Below, piece by piece: positions 8,409 to 18,000 of a stretch of 44,798 bases of DNA. This DNA comes from Planctomycetaceae bacterium. Its GTDB lineage: Bacteria; Planctomycetota; Planctomycetia; Planctomycetales; Planctomycetaceae. Position 1 is the first letter of the stretch; each line of letters opens with the position of its first letter. Location: contig JAGQQG010000050.1 of the NCBI GenBank assembly GCA_020426325.1, forward strand, positions 1-44,798, given 5' to 3'. The notes beneath the pieces are model-generated. The model searched no databases, was not told the origin of the DNA, and saw only the letters and a program-made list of their open reading frames with translations. A program made the translations under genes and the position numbers.

Positions 8409-11400
8409 ATGGCCTCATCGACCGGTACGAACGAAATGAGCGGGTCAACGCATGCTGAGCATGACCAACTCAAGTCGCTCGGAAAGTATCAGATCAAAAA
8501 GAAGCTCGGTGCCGGGGGGATGGGTACCGTGTTTCTTGCCGTTGACCAACAGCTCAACCGCACCGTTGCGTTGAAGGTGCTGCCAAAGGACCGGGCCGAG
8601 AATCCGACACTCGTCAAGCGGTTCAAGTCAGAGGCGAAAGCGGCGGCACAGCTTGAGCACAAAAACATCGTTCGCATTTACGAAACCGGCGAGATCGACG
8701 GCTATCTGTACATCGCTTTGGAGTATGTCGACGGTATCGATGTCCATGAACTCGTGGTCAAACGCGGAGTCATCCCCGCCAAACGCTCGCTGGACATCAT
8801 CCGGCAAGTCGCCTTCGCGTTGGAGCATGCCAGTTCCAAGCAGATTGTTCACAGGGATATCAAGCCTGCGAACCTGATGATCAAACGGGATGGGTCCGTC
8901 AAGCTGGCAGACATGGGACTGGCTCGAGCGGTCGACGACAGCCAGGAGACCGGGATCACTCGGGCAGGTATGACGGTCGGCACCGTCGATTATATGGCTC
9001 CCGAACAGGCACGAAGTTCAAAGTCAGCTGATGTCCGTAGCGACATCTACTCGCTCGGTTGCACGTGGTACCACATGCTGACAGGGGCTCCCCCTTTCTC
9101 TGAAGGGAGCATGACAACCAAGTTGCAGGCTCACGCAACCGGTAAGCGTCCCGATCCTCGCTCCCTCAATCCTTCCGTACCGGAAGCCTACGTGGCTGTC
9201 ATCCACCGGATGATGGCACGAAATCCTGATGATCGGTATCAGTCGATCCGGGAATTGCTGGACGATCTCGAATTACTCACCCGGCAATCGAACCAGATCA
9301 ATGCGGAGATCATGGAGGCGCTCGCGGCTGAGTCGAATTCGGAATCTCGGAAAGGGAAGCGACAGCCGCGCCACGGAGAAACTCCCATTCTTCCCCCCAA
9401 GGAGAAGTTCAAACCGGTCGATCTCACGACCGGCAGCAGACTCGACCTCAATCTCATTCGCTATGCCATCCCTGCCCTGCTCGTTGTGGCGATTCTGGTC
9501 ATCCTGTTTTGGGCGATACAACAGGGCGATGATGGCCTCACCGATGGTCCAGCAGCGATGGGAGGCAGAAACCCCTATTCGAGTCGGATCGAAGAACCAT
9601 CCGCTCCGCAGCCCGATGCGTCAGAATCCACCGACCAGGATGACACATCGCCGGATGCCGTTGATCCGGAACCGAGTCAGTTGTCCGGATTATCGACTCA
9701 GGATGAACCTGCGACGGTTGTCGCGGTCCCTTTCCCGGGGGCAGAGGACTCTAAGACGACATCTGACGGTGTGCGGTTGTTGCCGAACTGGGTCAACCAT
9801 TTTCGCACTCCGTCGAAAGCAGCTCACCAGTCGATCACGGTGACACGTACCCCTGTCGGTGACGGGCAGGTGAGCAGCCTGAATGCGGCATTTTCCGCCC
9901 TGCATAATGGTGGGGGTGAGATCCAGCTCGATGGCGACGGACCCTTTACGCTGGAACCTGCAAGCGTCAATGTCGACGGCGAGGTCCGGCTCACCGCAGC
10001 CGAGGGGCATTCGCCGGTTATCAGGCTGTCGACGGAAACGCTGACACAAAGCCAGAAGGCGATTCTGAGCGTTCGCGCTTCCCGTCTCGTAATCGAAGAT
10101 CTGAGTTTTGTCCTTGCAAATCCGGCACAAGATCTAACCATTCTCCAAGTTGACGAGGGAGATGTCTCTCTTCAGAACTGTTCTTTCACGGTGAGTGAAT
10201 CGGACGAGCATTCCACGACCGCGATATCGCTGATGAGTTTGCCACGGCGTCGCAAGAGTGGACCGCAATTCAGGGAGGCGACCGGACGATGCCTGCTGGA
10301 GAATGTCGTCGTGAATGGTGATCGACTGACAGCAGTCAAACTGTTCGGCGACTCAAGTGAACTCGTGGCTGGCAACTGCTTGATGTCTGCCGGCGATGCT
10401 CCAGCCATCGTACTGAGCGATGAGAGTTTCCATGGGGGACAGTCGGGGGAGGAGACTGCTCAGCGAAGGGTCAGACTCCTGGCATCAACACTGGCGAGTC
10501 ATCAATCCATACTGGAATTCCTTCACGAACCGGGCACTTCATCGCCAGTTCCGTGCGAAGTCGTGACCAAGCAGTCTCTGCTGGTTTCGACTGCCCCGAC
10601 GGATGCTCCAGAGTCAGCCAGTCTGGTCACCATCGCGAACTGGCCGGAGAACACTTCAGACCTCGGCAGTGGTCGAGCAGAGGGGATCAAGTGGTCATCT
10701 GAGAATTCACTGTTCCTGGGATGGCCGATGCTGGTGACGATGACTTCGGCTCAGTCTGAATCGATGGTTCACGTGGTCGATGCCGATGAATGGCGCCGCT
10801 TTTGGAACAAGCCCTTGGGGAGCGGTTCGGTTTTCAACGAACCATTGTCGTCGCTGCCGATGGAAAATGAGAGACATTCGGATCTCACAAGCCTGACGTC
10901 CACGATCAGTGAAGCGCTCCCCGAGTCTCATAACGCCACTGCGATCGGCTACCGAGTAGGAGATCTCACCCATCTCCCCCAAGGGCTCATCGATCATGTC
11001 ATCGCAGCGGCGAACGTCCCTGTCGAGCCGGACTGGCTGGGAGCGGGAATGAGATTGGAAGGCTCACCCGTCGTGCGTGAGTTGACTCGAAAAACAGATA
11101 TCAGCCGGGTGTTGAGGAGCAGCGTCTGTCAGGATGGAACTCACATCATTTTCCAGGGCTCCGGACTTCATGAAATATCGCCGGTCGTGATCGAGGACAA
11201 GTCGATTCGCGTGGAGTTCCAAGCCTCCGGTACCTCACCGATCATTCTGCAGGTTGAAGCGAATCGGTCCAAGGAGGAATCACTTGAATCCGCGATCACG
11301 CTGAAGAATGCAACGCTCGATCTGGTCGGGGCTCAGATCAAGGTTCCCGCTTCGACCTCAGAATTGCAGCCTCAGTGGTTGTTCTCAGTCGAAGATGCCA

Positions 11401-12242
11401 GCCTTTCCCTGCGGGGATGTTCGATTGAGGGACCATCAACCGCGTCCGCATCACATGCGGGACTTCTCAAGTTCGGCAGAGAAGGCACAGCTTCGCAGTC
11501 GTCACGCAGCATTCTCATCGAGAACAGCTTCCTGATCAGTCCCGGGCAGTTACTTTCGGGAATGGCCTGCTGGGAGACGCTTATTCTCCGCAACAATGTG
11601 CTCGCTTCGCAAAGTGACCTCCTCAATCTGACTCTGCATGCGGAGGGCCTGCAACTTCACCCCTCGGTCGTGCTGGAACATTGCACCTGTTTCGGGAAAT
11701 CGTCAGCGATTCGGTTTCAGGGTGATGTCAGTCCCAACGAATCACTCCCAGAACTCCAGATGTATGCGATACAGAGCCTGTTCGTCGGAGCCGTCGACGG
11801 AAGTGATGGTTCGTCAACCGTCATTTCTCGTGAGACGGAAAAGGTAACGCAGTCACACGTCCTGTGGTGGGGAAACTCAAACGCCTTTACGACATCACTC
11901 TCTGACTATGTGCAGACAGCCGGAACCAGCCTGACTGGCATGAGTCTTGAGGATCAGTGGAAGTCTGTATGGGGTCCCGGACATGAGGTCAACGCCCTGA
12001 CGAACGCGACCGACGTCATTTTTGAAACACCTTTTCCCGCTTGGACTGAACTGACCCCGGCGAGCTTCACGCTCAGCAAATCAGGAAGAGCAGCAACGTG
12101 GGGCCGAGATAAATCCGGCGTCGGCGCGATCCTGGGCCTCGTCGGTTCCACGGAATCGGTAGATCCGCAGATCAGCCCGGACCGCACACCTTCCCCCTCA
12201 CAAACGCCAACCAAGCCCAGAAGGCGTCCCTCCGGTTTCTGA
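8409..12242 (+). CDS. Transmembrane Ser/Thr protein kinase with large exported beta-helix-like half
   Basis: A 1277-residue Hanks-type kinase. The kinase domain (about 27-290) is complete: the glycine loop GAGGMGTVF (34-42), Lys56, HRDIKPAN with Asp150 and Asn155, DMG in place of DFG (168-170) and the APE motif (197-199). A single membrane helix lies at about 351-370, followed by an acidic Pro/Ser-rich linker. The remaining 800 or so residues should be outside the cytoplasm. They contain repeated short strand/turn units (for example LVIEDLSFVL, VSLQNCSFTV, LLENVVVNG, LSLRGCSIEG, LILRNNVLAS) like a right-handed parallel beta-helix of the pectate-lyase type. That half may sense or bind a wall or polysaccharide ligand (inference). 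It ends in a basic Pro-rich tail. The gene converges on the FHA histidine kinase 31 bases away. Confidence 0.92.
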   Translation: MASSTGTNEMSGSTHAEHDQLKSLGKYQIKKKLGAGGMGTVFLAVDQQLNRTVALKVLPKDRAENPTLVKRFKSEAKAAAQLEHKNIVRIYETGEIDGYLYIALEYVDGIDVHELVVKRGVIPAKRSLDIIRQVAFALEHASSKQIVHRDIKPANLMIKRDGSVKLADMGLARAVDDSQETGITRAGMTVGTVDYMAPEQARSSKSADVRSDIYSLGCTWYHMLTGAPPFSEGSMTTKLQAHATGKRPDPRSLNPSVPEAYVAVIHRMMARNPDDRYQSIRELLDDLELLTRQSNQINAEIMEALAAESNSESRKGKRQPRHGETPILPPKEKFKPVDLTTGSRLDLNLIRYAIPALLVVAILVILFWAIQQGDDGLTDGPAAMGGRNPYSSRIEEPSAPQPDASESTDQDDTSPDAVDPEPSQLSGLSTQDEPATVVAVPFPGAEDSKTTSDGVRLLPNWVNHFRTPSKAAHQSITVTRTPVGDGQVSSLNAAFSALHNGGGEIQLDGDGPFTLEPASVNVDGEVRLTAAEGHSPVIRLSTETLTQSQKAILSVRASRLVIEDLSFVLANPAQDLTILQVDEGDVSLQNCSFTVSESDEHSTTAISLMSLPRRRKSGPQFREATGRCLLENVVVNGDRLTAVKLFGDSSELVAGNCLMSAGDAPAIVLSDESFHGGQSGEETAQRRVRLLASTLASHQSILEFLHEPGTSSPVPCEVVTKQSLLVSTAPTDAPESASLVTIANWPENTSDLGSGRAEGIKWSSENSLFLGWPMLVTMTSAQSESMVHVVDADEWRRFWNKPLGSGSVFNEPLSSLPMENERHSDLTSLTSTISEALPESHNATAIGYRVGDLTHLPQGLIDHVIAAANVPVEPDWLGAGMRLEGSPVVRELTRKTDISRVLRSSVCQDGTHIIFQGSGLHEISPVVIEDKSIRVEFQASGTSPIILQVEANRSKEESLESAITLKNATLDLVGAQIKVPASTSELQPQWLFSVEDASLSLRGCSIEGPSTASASHAGLLKFGREGTASQSSRSILIENSFLISPGQLLSGMACWETLILRNNVLASQSDLLNLTLHAEGLQLHPSVVLEHCTCFGKSSAIRFQGDVSPNESLPELQMYAIQSLFVGAVDGSDGSSTVISRETEKVTQSHVLWWGNSNAFTTSLSDYVQTAGTSLTGMSLEDQWKSVWGPGHEVNALTNATDVIFETPFPAWTELTPASFTLSKSGRAATWGRDKSGVGAILGLVGSTESVDPQISPDRTPSPSQTPTKPRRRPSGF

Positions 12243-12273
12243 GGAGCCACGAACGTTGCACGATTTCGCAGAG

Positions 12274-14004
12274 CTATGACGACGAGTTGTTCGATGTCGG
12301 GGCGCTTGTGTGTTCAATCGGGGCGAGGTCGTCCGAGATGCTGGGCCATGTGAGTCGAAATACGCATCCTCCCGTGTCGGGGCAGGTGACACTGATCTCT
12401 CCCCCGTGTTCCTGCATGATCTTCTGACTGACTGCCAGACCCAGGCCTGTCCCACGAGATCCTTTCGTGGATTCAAACAAGTTGAAGATATGCTTCCGTT
12501 CTGACGCAGGGATGCCGGGTCCGTTGTCCGTCACGATGACAGAGAACAAATCCACATTCTGGTCGTACCTTGTCGCGATCACCACTCGACCATTCTCGCG
12601 GTCCTCCACTGCGTCGATCGCATTCGTGGCCACATTGAGCACTGCTCGCATGACGCTGTCCGGGTCGAACAGCGACACCGGGATGTCCTCAGACAGGTCG
12701 AGTTCGATTTGAGTGGACTGATCCGTGACACGTCCCTCAATCAGACGGGCAACCTCCTCAACGACCGAGTTCAGATTCGACTCCTTCAGGGTTGGTTGCC
12801 GCTCCTTGCTATAGGTCAACATGTCCATCACGAGTCCATAGATGCGATCCTGATTCCTCTCAACGATCGTCCATCCTTTGCGGATCAAGTCCTCTTTGCC
12901 TTCATTCAGGCCCATGTCAATCAGGTAACTGCCGCCGCGGACGCCCTGGAGAATGTTTTTGATATCGTGGCTGAGACTGGCAATCGCCTGTCCCACAGCA
13001 GCCAGACGTTCTGCGGTGACGAGTGCTTCCTGATAGCGATAATTCTCCACCGCGAGAGCAGACTGCCTTCCGATAGCGAGGAGCAACGTCAGAAGTTCTT
13101 CACGAAATGTCCGAGGAGCACCACCTTTGAGCAGGTAGTCCGCGGGCGATGTGATGTCGACATAGATGACCCCCATCAACTCGTATCGCCCCTGCATGGG
13201 GACGCACATTGCCTCACGGATGCCGGCTTGCACGATGCTGTGTCCCGCATCGAAACGGCTGTCATGCAGTGCATCGGACGTCCACACGCCTTCACCTTGA
13301 GCGATGACATAGTTGACGATGCTGGTCGAGACGGGCATCTTTTCGTTTGGATTGACGCCGGGACGATGGCTGAACACTCGCGGCAGGATCCGATCGGATC
13401 TCGACTCTGCCACCAGCATGCACGCCCGGTCTGCCCCCACTGCGTCGATTGTCAAATCGAGCATGCGTTGAAGCAGGAGGTCCAGGGAGTCTGTCGCGCG
13501 GACAGCTTCTTCGCTGATCCGGTACAACGTCTGCAGATTGTCATCCGCTGTCACGACCGGCGCTATCCGGGAAACAGATGCCTGTCGCGACAACGGCTTC
13601 CCCTCGGCCGATGCGACGGTGCCCACGATCTGAGAGCGGTCGGGATCGTCAGCAGAGAGGAGGTCGATCCGATCCGAGATTTGCCCAGCCTCGTTTCCCG
13701 AAGAGTCCGAGAACAACATGATCGTGCGACCAATTTGTACCTGATCGCCGGTGCGCAAGATGCAAGTGCGAACGGACTGGCCGTTTACGAATGACCCATT
13801 TGAACTTTCCAGATCGTGCAGCGTCCACGCACCATCCTTGTAACGGATCTCCGCATGATGGCGGGAGACCTCTGTGTCGAGAATTCTCAAGGTATTCTGT
13901 GGGCCTCGACCAAGAGAAACGGTTTGCTGACCGATGGTCGCACGTTTCCCCTGATCAACTCCCTGAAGCACCAGCAGTGTCGCCTTCGTCATCCCGTTCC
14001 CCAT
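12274..14004 (-). CDS. FHA-GAF sensor histidine kinase
   Basis: A soluble, probably cytoplasmic, 576-residue signalling kinase. It has an FHA domain (about 28-98, with LGRGPQNTLRI, SRHHAEI and SSNGSFVNG), which in known cases binds phosphothreonine. A GAF domain follows (about 155-325). The dimerisation/phosphoacceptor helix carries His346 in SLSHDIKN, and the ATPase domain has Asn461, DNGPGIP (493-499) and GTGLGL (518-523). There is no receiver domain and no membrane segment, and no partner response regulator is in the window. The start could also be the ATG four codons downstream (13992), which has GGGGA before it. Its neighbour is the convergent Ser/Thr kinase. A threonine-phosphorylation input to the FHA domain is plausible but not shown. 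Confidence 0.93.
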   Translation of the reverse strand: MGNGMTKATLLVLQGVDQGKRATIGQQTVSLGRGPQNTLRILDTEVSRHHAEIRYKDGAWTLHDLESSNGSFVNGQSVRTCILRTGDQVQIGRTIMLFSDSSGNEAGQISDRIDLLSADDPDRSQIVGTVASAEGKPLSRQASVSRIAPVVTADDNLQTLYRISEEAVRATDSLDLLLQRMLDLTIDAVGADRACMLVAESRSDRILPRVFSHRPGVNPNEKMPVSTSIVNYVIAQGEGVWTSDALHDSRFDAGHSIVQAGIREAMCVPMQGRYELMGVIYVDITSPADYLLKGGAPRTFREELLTLLLAIGRQSALAVENYRYQEALVTAERLAAVGQAIASLSHDIKNILQGVRGGSYLIDMGLNEGKEDLIRKGWTIVERNQDRIYGLVMDMLTYSKERQPTLKESNLNSVVEEVARLIEGRVTDQSTQIELDLSEDIPVSLFDPDSVMRAVLNVATNAIDAVEDRENGRVVIATRYDQNVDLFSVIVTDNGPGIPASERKHIFNLFESTKGSRGTGLGLAVSQKIMQEHGGEISVTCPDTGGCVFRLTWPSISDDLAPIEHTSAPTSNNSSS

Positions 14005-14119
14005 TTTGGGAGGGTTGAATCAACTCTCCCCATCATAGCATGCAGTCGTAACCACTCCAGAGTCTCACCCTCACCGGACGTTGAATGCCGGAGGTTTCGA
14101 TTGTCGAAAGGGGTGTCGG

Positions 14120-15316
14120 CTATCCGCCTGCCGAGTCACGCAGTTTGCGGCGGAGTGTCTCGTACCAGCCCGTTCGCTCAAGCAGACTTCTCGCAAGACG
14201 ACTGATCGACTTCCGCAAGTGAATCGATGCGATCTGCCACGAAGATCGCGTCCCCGGGGGAAACATCCATAATGTTGCGGATCGAGTTTGCTCGTTCGCG
14301 AAGAATTGTTTGTATCCTCCATCTCCCAAACCGAAGTCGAACATCTCAGGACGGTCATGAGACATGAGGTCGTCGAGAATCTCCTGTAACAAGACCTTTC
14401 CGGGAGCCAGTTTGACCAGATTGCGGTCGAATCCGACCTCATCGTAATGAAAGACGTTGTTCCACTGATGTCCCATTACAAAGGCGACCGGCTCGCTCTC
14501 CAGGTGCAGTGTGTACGAGCGAAGGGCTCCCATGCTTGCCAGGAAAACCAGAAAACTTCGCTCTTCTTCGCTGTTGCGAATTCGTTGTCCGAACTGTTGA
14601 GACTGCCAACTCCGCTGCGAAATGGCCTGAGCATCTGTCAGCCATTCGTCAATCTCGCCAGCGTCAGTCACACACCGTAGGGTGTAGTTGCCGAAACGTT
14701 CACGCTCTTTGCGGAGACCGTTTCTCCGTTTGGAGTTGAAGGTCTTCCAATATGCTTCTGCGGTCTGGGGAAGTCGAATACGGTGATGAGCGGCGAAATC
14801 GCTGGAAGGGACAAACCGAAAGCCTGATTCCTGCAACTCGCAGAGCACCCGCCAGAGTGTTGAGTCCTCTTCGATCTCTTCAAACTCGACGACAGGGATT
14901 GTTCGCGAGAGAGTCTGTTCTGCCAGTTCCTGCACGATGAGGCGGACGACGGGCTCTGACTCTGCTCCCAGAAGTCCGAACCCGGCCAGCCTCACGCCGT
15001 TGAGACTGGATTGTGCACCAGGAAGGATGGCTCGCCCCAGACGGCATCGTTTGGGGATCATGATGGCCATGCCGAGAGGCTCATCATCGCGGAGGCAGGT
15101 GATGGTCCAACCGGGTTCGCCGAGGTCAGGAAAGACCGCTTGAGCGTAGTCAGGATGATGTGACACCCGATTGTTGCACGATTGCTCAAATAACCTGAGC
15201 CATCGGTCTCGCAAGGTAAATTGCGTGCGATCGAACTCCTCAATGACGCACCGCAGTCCGCCGGGAGGGGCGGATTGTGAGGGCTGTACGGAAGAGTCTG
15301 ATTGAAAGACCGACAT
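14120..15316 (-). CDS. CelD/FemAB-like GNAT acyltransferase
   Basis: A 398-residue protein of the GNAT superfamily double-domain type (BcsL/CelD, FemAB-like), which usually transfers acyl or aminoacyl groups to cell-surface or exopolysaccharide substrates. Visible marks are FNSKRRNGLRKERERFG in the middle, EPVAFVMGHQWNNVFHYDEVGFD (beta strands of the second GNAT fold) and LAPGKVLLQEILDDL (acyl-CoA binding region). The ATG at 15316 is used. The frame extends to a TTG at 15358, but GAGGG lies too close to it. The sulfotransferase gene upstream on the same strand suggests a shared role in modifying surface glycans. That is inference from position only. Confidence 0.8.
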   Translation of the reverse strand: MSVFQSDSSVQPSQSAPPGGLRCVIEEFDRTQFTLRDRWLRLFEQSCNNRVSHHPDYAQAVFPDLGEPGWTITCLRDDEPLGMAIMIPKRCRLGRAILPGAQSSLNGVRLAGFGLLGAESEPVVRLIVQELAEQTLSRTIPVVEFEEIEEDSTLWRVLCELQESGFRFVPSSDFAAHHRIRLPQTAEAYWKTFNSKRRNGLRKERERFGNYTLRCVTDAGEIDEWLTDAQAISQRSWQSQQFGQRIRNSEEERSFLVFLASMGALRSYTLHLESEPVAFVMGHQWNNVFHYDEVGFDRNLVKLAPGKVLLQEILDDLMSHDRPEMFDFGLGDGGYKQFFANEQTRSATLWMFPPGTRSSWQIASIHLRKSISRLARSLLERTGWYETLRRKLRDSAGG

Positions 15317-15558
15317 GGGACCGCCGATAGAGACCGTTGAGGGGCACGGAAGATGCAATCCCTCAACGATAGGTCGTCCTGCACGATCTGCAAGTTGCAG
15401 TCCTGAGGGACAGCCAGGTCAGTCAACACTCTTGGCTCACGGAACCTGTGGTGACGGTTCCTCAGCGAGCAAGGGACGTATCTTCGATGCGTCGCTAATC
15501 CATACGGTACGATCCTACCAATTCAGATTGGATGGATCACTCATCAGGTATGACCGTT

Positions 15559-16719
15559 TCAGGCGGGCATCGCGAGCCTCTGTGCCTCGACTTCCACATC
15601 CGCTCCCTGTGGATCGTATCCATGTCGTTCAAACATCGGGTGAACACGACGGTACAATTCGCGCTTCAGACGAGGCTCTAGAGAGTGGAAGGAATTCTTT
15701 TTGTAGCCTTCCAGACGTTTGATTTCTGGAATCAGCACCTTCTTGAACTCATCAAAACCGGGCAGAGAGAGGTTCTGATACGCCACCTCCAATTGCTTTA
15801 GCGGATCGGACTCCAGGTCTTCGAAACGGATCTCGTGAAGGTTGCCTTCCGGGATCAGATGGCGGTGTTGTTCGTAACTTTGGATGGCGAGTTCAAAATC
15901 TTCCAGGATCTCGGACTCCCACGGAGTTTCATCCAGTAGACCGAGTGTGTTCTCCTCGAAGAGCGCCCGGCGCAGGTGCATCGATGAGCGAAAGACGTCA
16001 TACGGATGCCGATGGATATAGAGGAACTTCGCATCCGGAAACATGTCGAGCAGCAAAGGGACTCGAAACGTGTGGGAGGGGGATTTGAGTACGATAGGCT
16101 TCTGCTCACGATAGGTGACTTTACGCAGGAAGTGCAGAAACGTGTCTTTCCATTCCTGAAGGACGTGCGGACTGACTTTCCTCAATTCGAAGAAGTCCCG
16201 GTACAGATCCTTTTCGGGGAACGTGATCATCAGGTAAGGAGAGATCAGGCAGAGCGCACACAGGCCGATCTCATCTTCCTGCGGAAGTTGCCAGCCGGTC
16301 TCGATGTTGTCCATGGGCCGGGATTTCGGCAGCATCCACCCCGTGAACTTCGACACAACATCTTCCGTCAGCAGAAAGTGATGTGGGAAAGCGACGTGGT
16401 ACATGTTGGGAAACGTGAACTGGCTGTCGAGCGAGACCAGATTATGCAGAAGCGTCGTCCCGCTTCTCCAGTGGCCAATGATGAACAGTGGAGACGGGTG
16501 AATCTCGGTCGCTTCGACTTTGCGACCATAGACCAGCTTCTCGACAGCTCCCATCGCGGAGTTGTAAAGCGCAAAGGGAGGGAGCAATGCCCAGCGGTGC
16601 CAGCGCGTCCAGTGGACCGGAGGTCTCATCGACAGCAGCTTGAGTACTCCCGGGATGTCCATGCAGTGCCACATGGCAATCGGGCCTTGTGACGTTCGTT
16701 TAGCCTTCGGCTGAGACAT
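15559..16719 (-). CDS. Sulfotransferase family protein
   Basis: Transfers sulfate from PAPS to a hydroxyl or amine acceptor. The 5'-phosphosulfate loop is clear (IIGHWRSGTTLLH, about residues 81-93) and so is the 3'-phosphate site (FLYIHRHPYDVFRSSMHL, about 232-249). The C-terminal part has the EIRFEDLESDPLKQLEVAY segment typical of Sulfotransfer_3-type proteins. Length is 386 residues, no signal peptide, so cytoplasmic or peripheral. The acceptor cannot be told from sequence. The ATG at 16719 is preferred (GGGA about ten bases upstream); a TTG three codons earlier is also in frame. Confidence 0.9.
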   Translation of the reverse strand: MSQPKAKRTSQGPIAMWHCMDIPGVLKLLSMRPPVHWTRWHRWALLPPFALYNSAMGAVEKLVYGRKVEATEIHPSPLFIIGHWRSGTTLLHNLVSLDSQFTFPNMYHVAFPHHFLLTEDVVSKFTGWMLPKSRPMDNIETGWQLPQEDEIGLCALCLISPYLMITFPEKDLYRDFFELRKVSPHVLQEWKDTFLHFLRKVTYREQKPIVLKSPSHTFRVPLLLDMFPDAKFLYIHRHPYDVFRSSMHLRRALFEENTLGLLDETPWESEILEDFELAIQSYEQHRHLIPEGNLHEIRFEDLESDPLKQLEVAYQNLSLPGFDEFKKVLIPEIKRLEGYKKNSFHSLEPRLKRELYRRVHPMFERHGYDPQGADVEVEAQRLAMPA

Positions 16720-17136
16720 GCGCAGCAATTCCCACAGAACCTGACGAAAAAATCATCTCTGATTGAGCATCGACGCAACCATGGGGAAAGGTTCATGGAA
16801 AGATCGACACACCTTCGGCTGTTGCCACGTGATTGTGCAACTCTTACCTAATCGGAGAATCTCCACTCGACAGGGACAACCCACTTTGTGTAACCCACAC
16901 CGACTTCCTTGGTGGATTTCCATCTCCAACCAACTCGGTCGACCTAGTCAGTATGATGCTGAACCTTGGACTTTGCGGCAAGTCTTTGGTCCAGATTGAG
17001 GTGGCACCTCTGACCATCGGGAGATTTTTGGAACGATCTGGCCCTGAGAACGAAAAACGGCCGCCAACTGCTTTCGAGTTGGTGGCCGTGATTCAGCTTC
17101 AGACGGTAGAGAGTCCTTAGGGACAGGATTTCGCTC
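16720..17136. other. Intergenic region with terminator, no gene seen
   Basis: About 400 bases between the exported thioredoxin-like gene and the sulfotransferase gene, both on the minus strand. It holds the strong minus-strand terminator at 17050-17089. The rest should contain the sulfotransferase promoter. The short plus-strand frames at 16763-17120 have no recognisable content. Confidence 0.55.
17050..17089 (-). terminator. Rho-independent terminator of the thioredoxin-like gene
   Basis: On the minus strand, ACGGCCACCAACT and AGTTGGCGGCCGT form a 13-bp stem with one mismatch around a CGAAAGC loop. It is followed directly by TTTTTCGTTCT. It sits about 50 bases past the stop codon of the gene at 17137-17679. 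This is the clearest intrinsic terminator in the window. Confidence 0.9.
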
Positions 17137-17679
17137 TCAAAAAGTTGGTTGGTAGCCTTGATTGCGACGGCAATTCGGGCAGTTTCCAGGAGGATTCACG
17201 AACGAGTTGAATGACCCGTCAAAGGAGGAAGAGCCAGTGCTCGGCTGGATGACCTTGGCTGACACGCGAACGACTGGATTCGTCTTGTGCTGCTGCAAAA
17301 CTCCAGCGAGTTTTTCGGAGGTGATTGTTTCGCTCGTCTGGTAGACCTGCTTATCCTGCCGTTCGTCGATGACGACGACTCGAGGGAGTTGCGGACTTCC
17401 AAACAGGCCATGCACGACCTTGCCGTGTGCCGTCCCCGTGTCGATGACTGCAACAACATAATCTTCCAACGCGGCCCGCGTGTTTTCGTCCTGCTGAAGT
17501 TCCTCGATGTTGATGGAACTCGGTTGTGACTCCTGCTCACTGCCGGGATTCAAGATCACCAACATCGGCCTTTTGACCTCATTTGCCGCCCAATACGCTT
17601 TCGTGTAGCTGTCATAGGTATTTTGGGCATTGGAGGCTCCCAAAGTTGCCATCACGATCAGACTCACACTCAAGTACAT
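17137..17679 (-). CDS. Small exported thioredoxin-fold-like protein
   Basis: The start at 17679 is chosen because AGGG lies six bases before this ATG and the product then opens with a good signal peptide (MYLSVSLIVMATLGASNAQ), cut after about residue 19. The frame is open 13 codons further. The mature part (about 160 residues) begins with AYWAANEVKRPMLVILNPGS, followed by strands VVAVIDTGT and LPRVVVIDE. This order resembles the thioredoxin fold, but the usual CxxC redox site is missing. The only cysteines in the mature part are in CPNC near the C-terminus, after a Ser-rich linker. The planctomycete-type tail suggests a lineage-specific family. Function unknown. Confidence 0.7.
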   Translation of the reverse strand: MYLSVSLIVMATLGASNAQNTYDSYTKAYWAANEVKRPMLVILNPGSEQESQPSSINIEELQQDENTRAALEDYVVAVIDTGTAHGKVVHGLFGSPQLPRVVVIDERQDKQVYQTSETITSEKLAGVLQQHKTNPVVRVSAKVIQPSTGSSSFDGSFNSFVNPPGNCPNCRRNQGYQPTF

Positions 17680-17859
17680 AGCAATCCCTTTTGAAATGTG
17701 GAGAGGGCTGCATTCCAATCACACGTTTTTTATAGGCAGCCCACTGGAAGTACCGACCGGCTGACACCGCCCTGTCGGAGACCCTTTTTTGAATAAGCTG
17801 TCCGGAAGTGAGAACTCAGTTGGACAGCCGGGTCATGAATTGATGCGGTATCATGAATC

Positions 17860-17899
17860 AAAAAAAACAGCTGTCAACGACGCGACCGGTTCCGGTCGC
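17860..17899 (-). terminator. Possible terminator downstream of ribD
   Basis: On the minus strand, an 18-base perfect palindrome (17882-17899; GCGACCGG pairs with CCGGTCGC) lies about 100 bases after the ribD stop. A run of eight T residues (17867-17860) follows 14 bases later. The gap between stem and T-run is longer than usual, so this may instead be a protein-binding palindrome. The rest of the 320-base gap (17680-18000) shows no gene. Confidence 0.35.
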
Positions 17900-18000
17900 C
17901 CTGATAACGCACACGATGACTTTGGGTTCTCGGAAGTGGCGATTTCCGTAAACAGAATGTTCGCTATGCACAAGAGTTCACAGAGCAAAGAGTTGAGTAT

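Noticed and set aside
12709-13794. 361-residue plus-strand frame
   Set aside because: Antisense to the FHA-GAF histidine kinase, whose motifs are complete. The long frame follows from codon bias.
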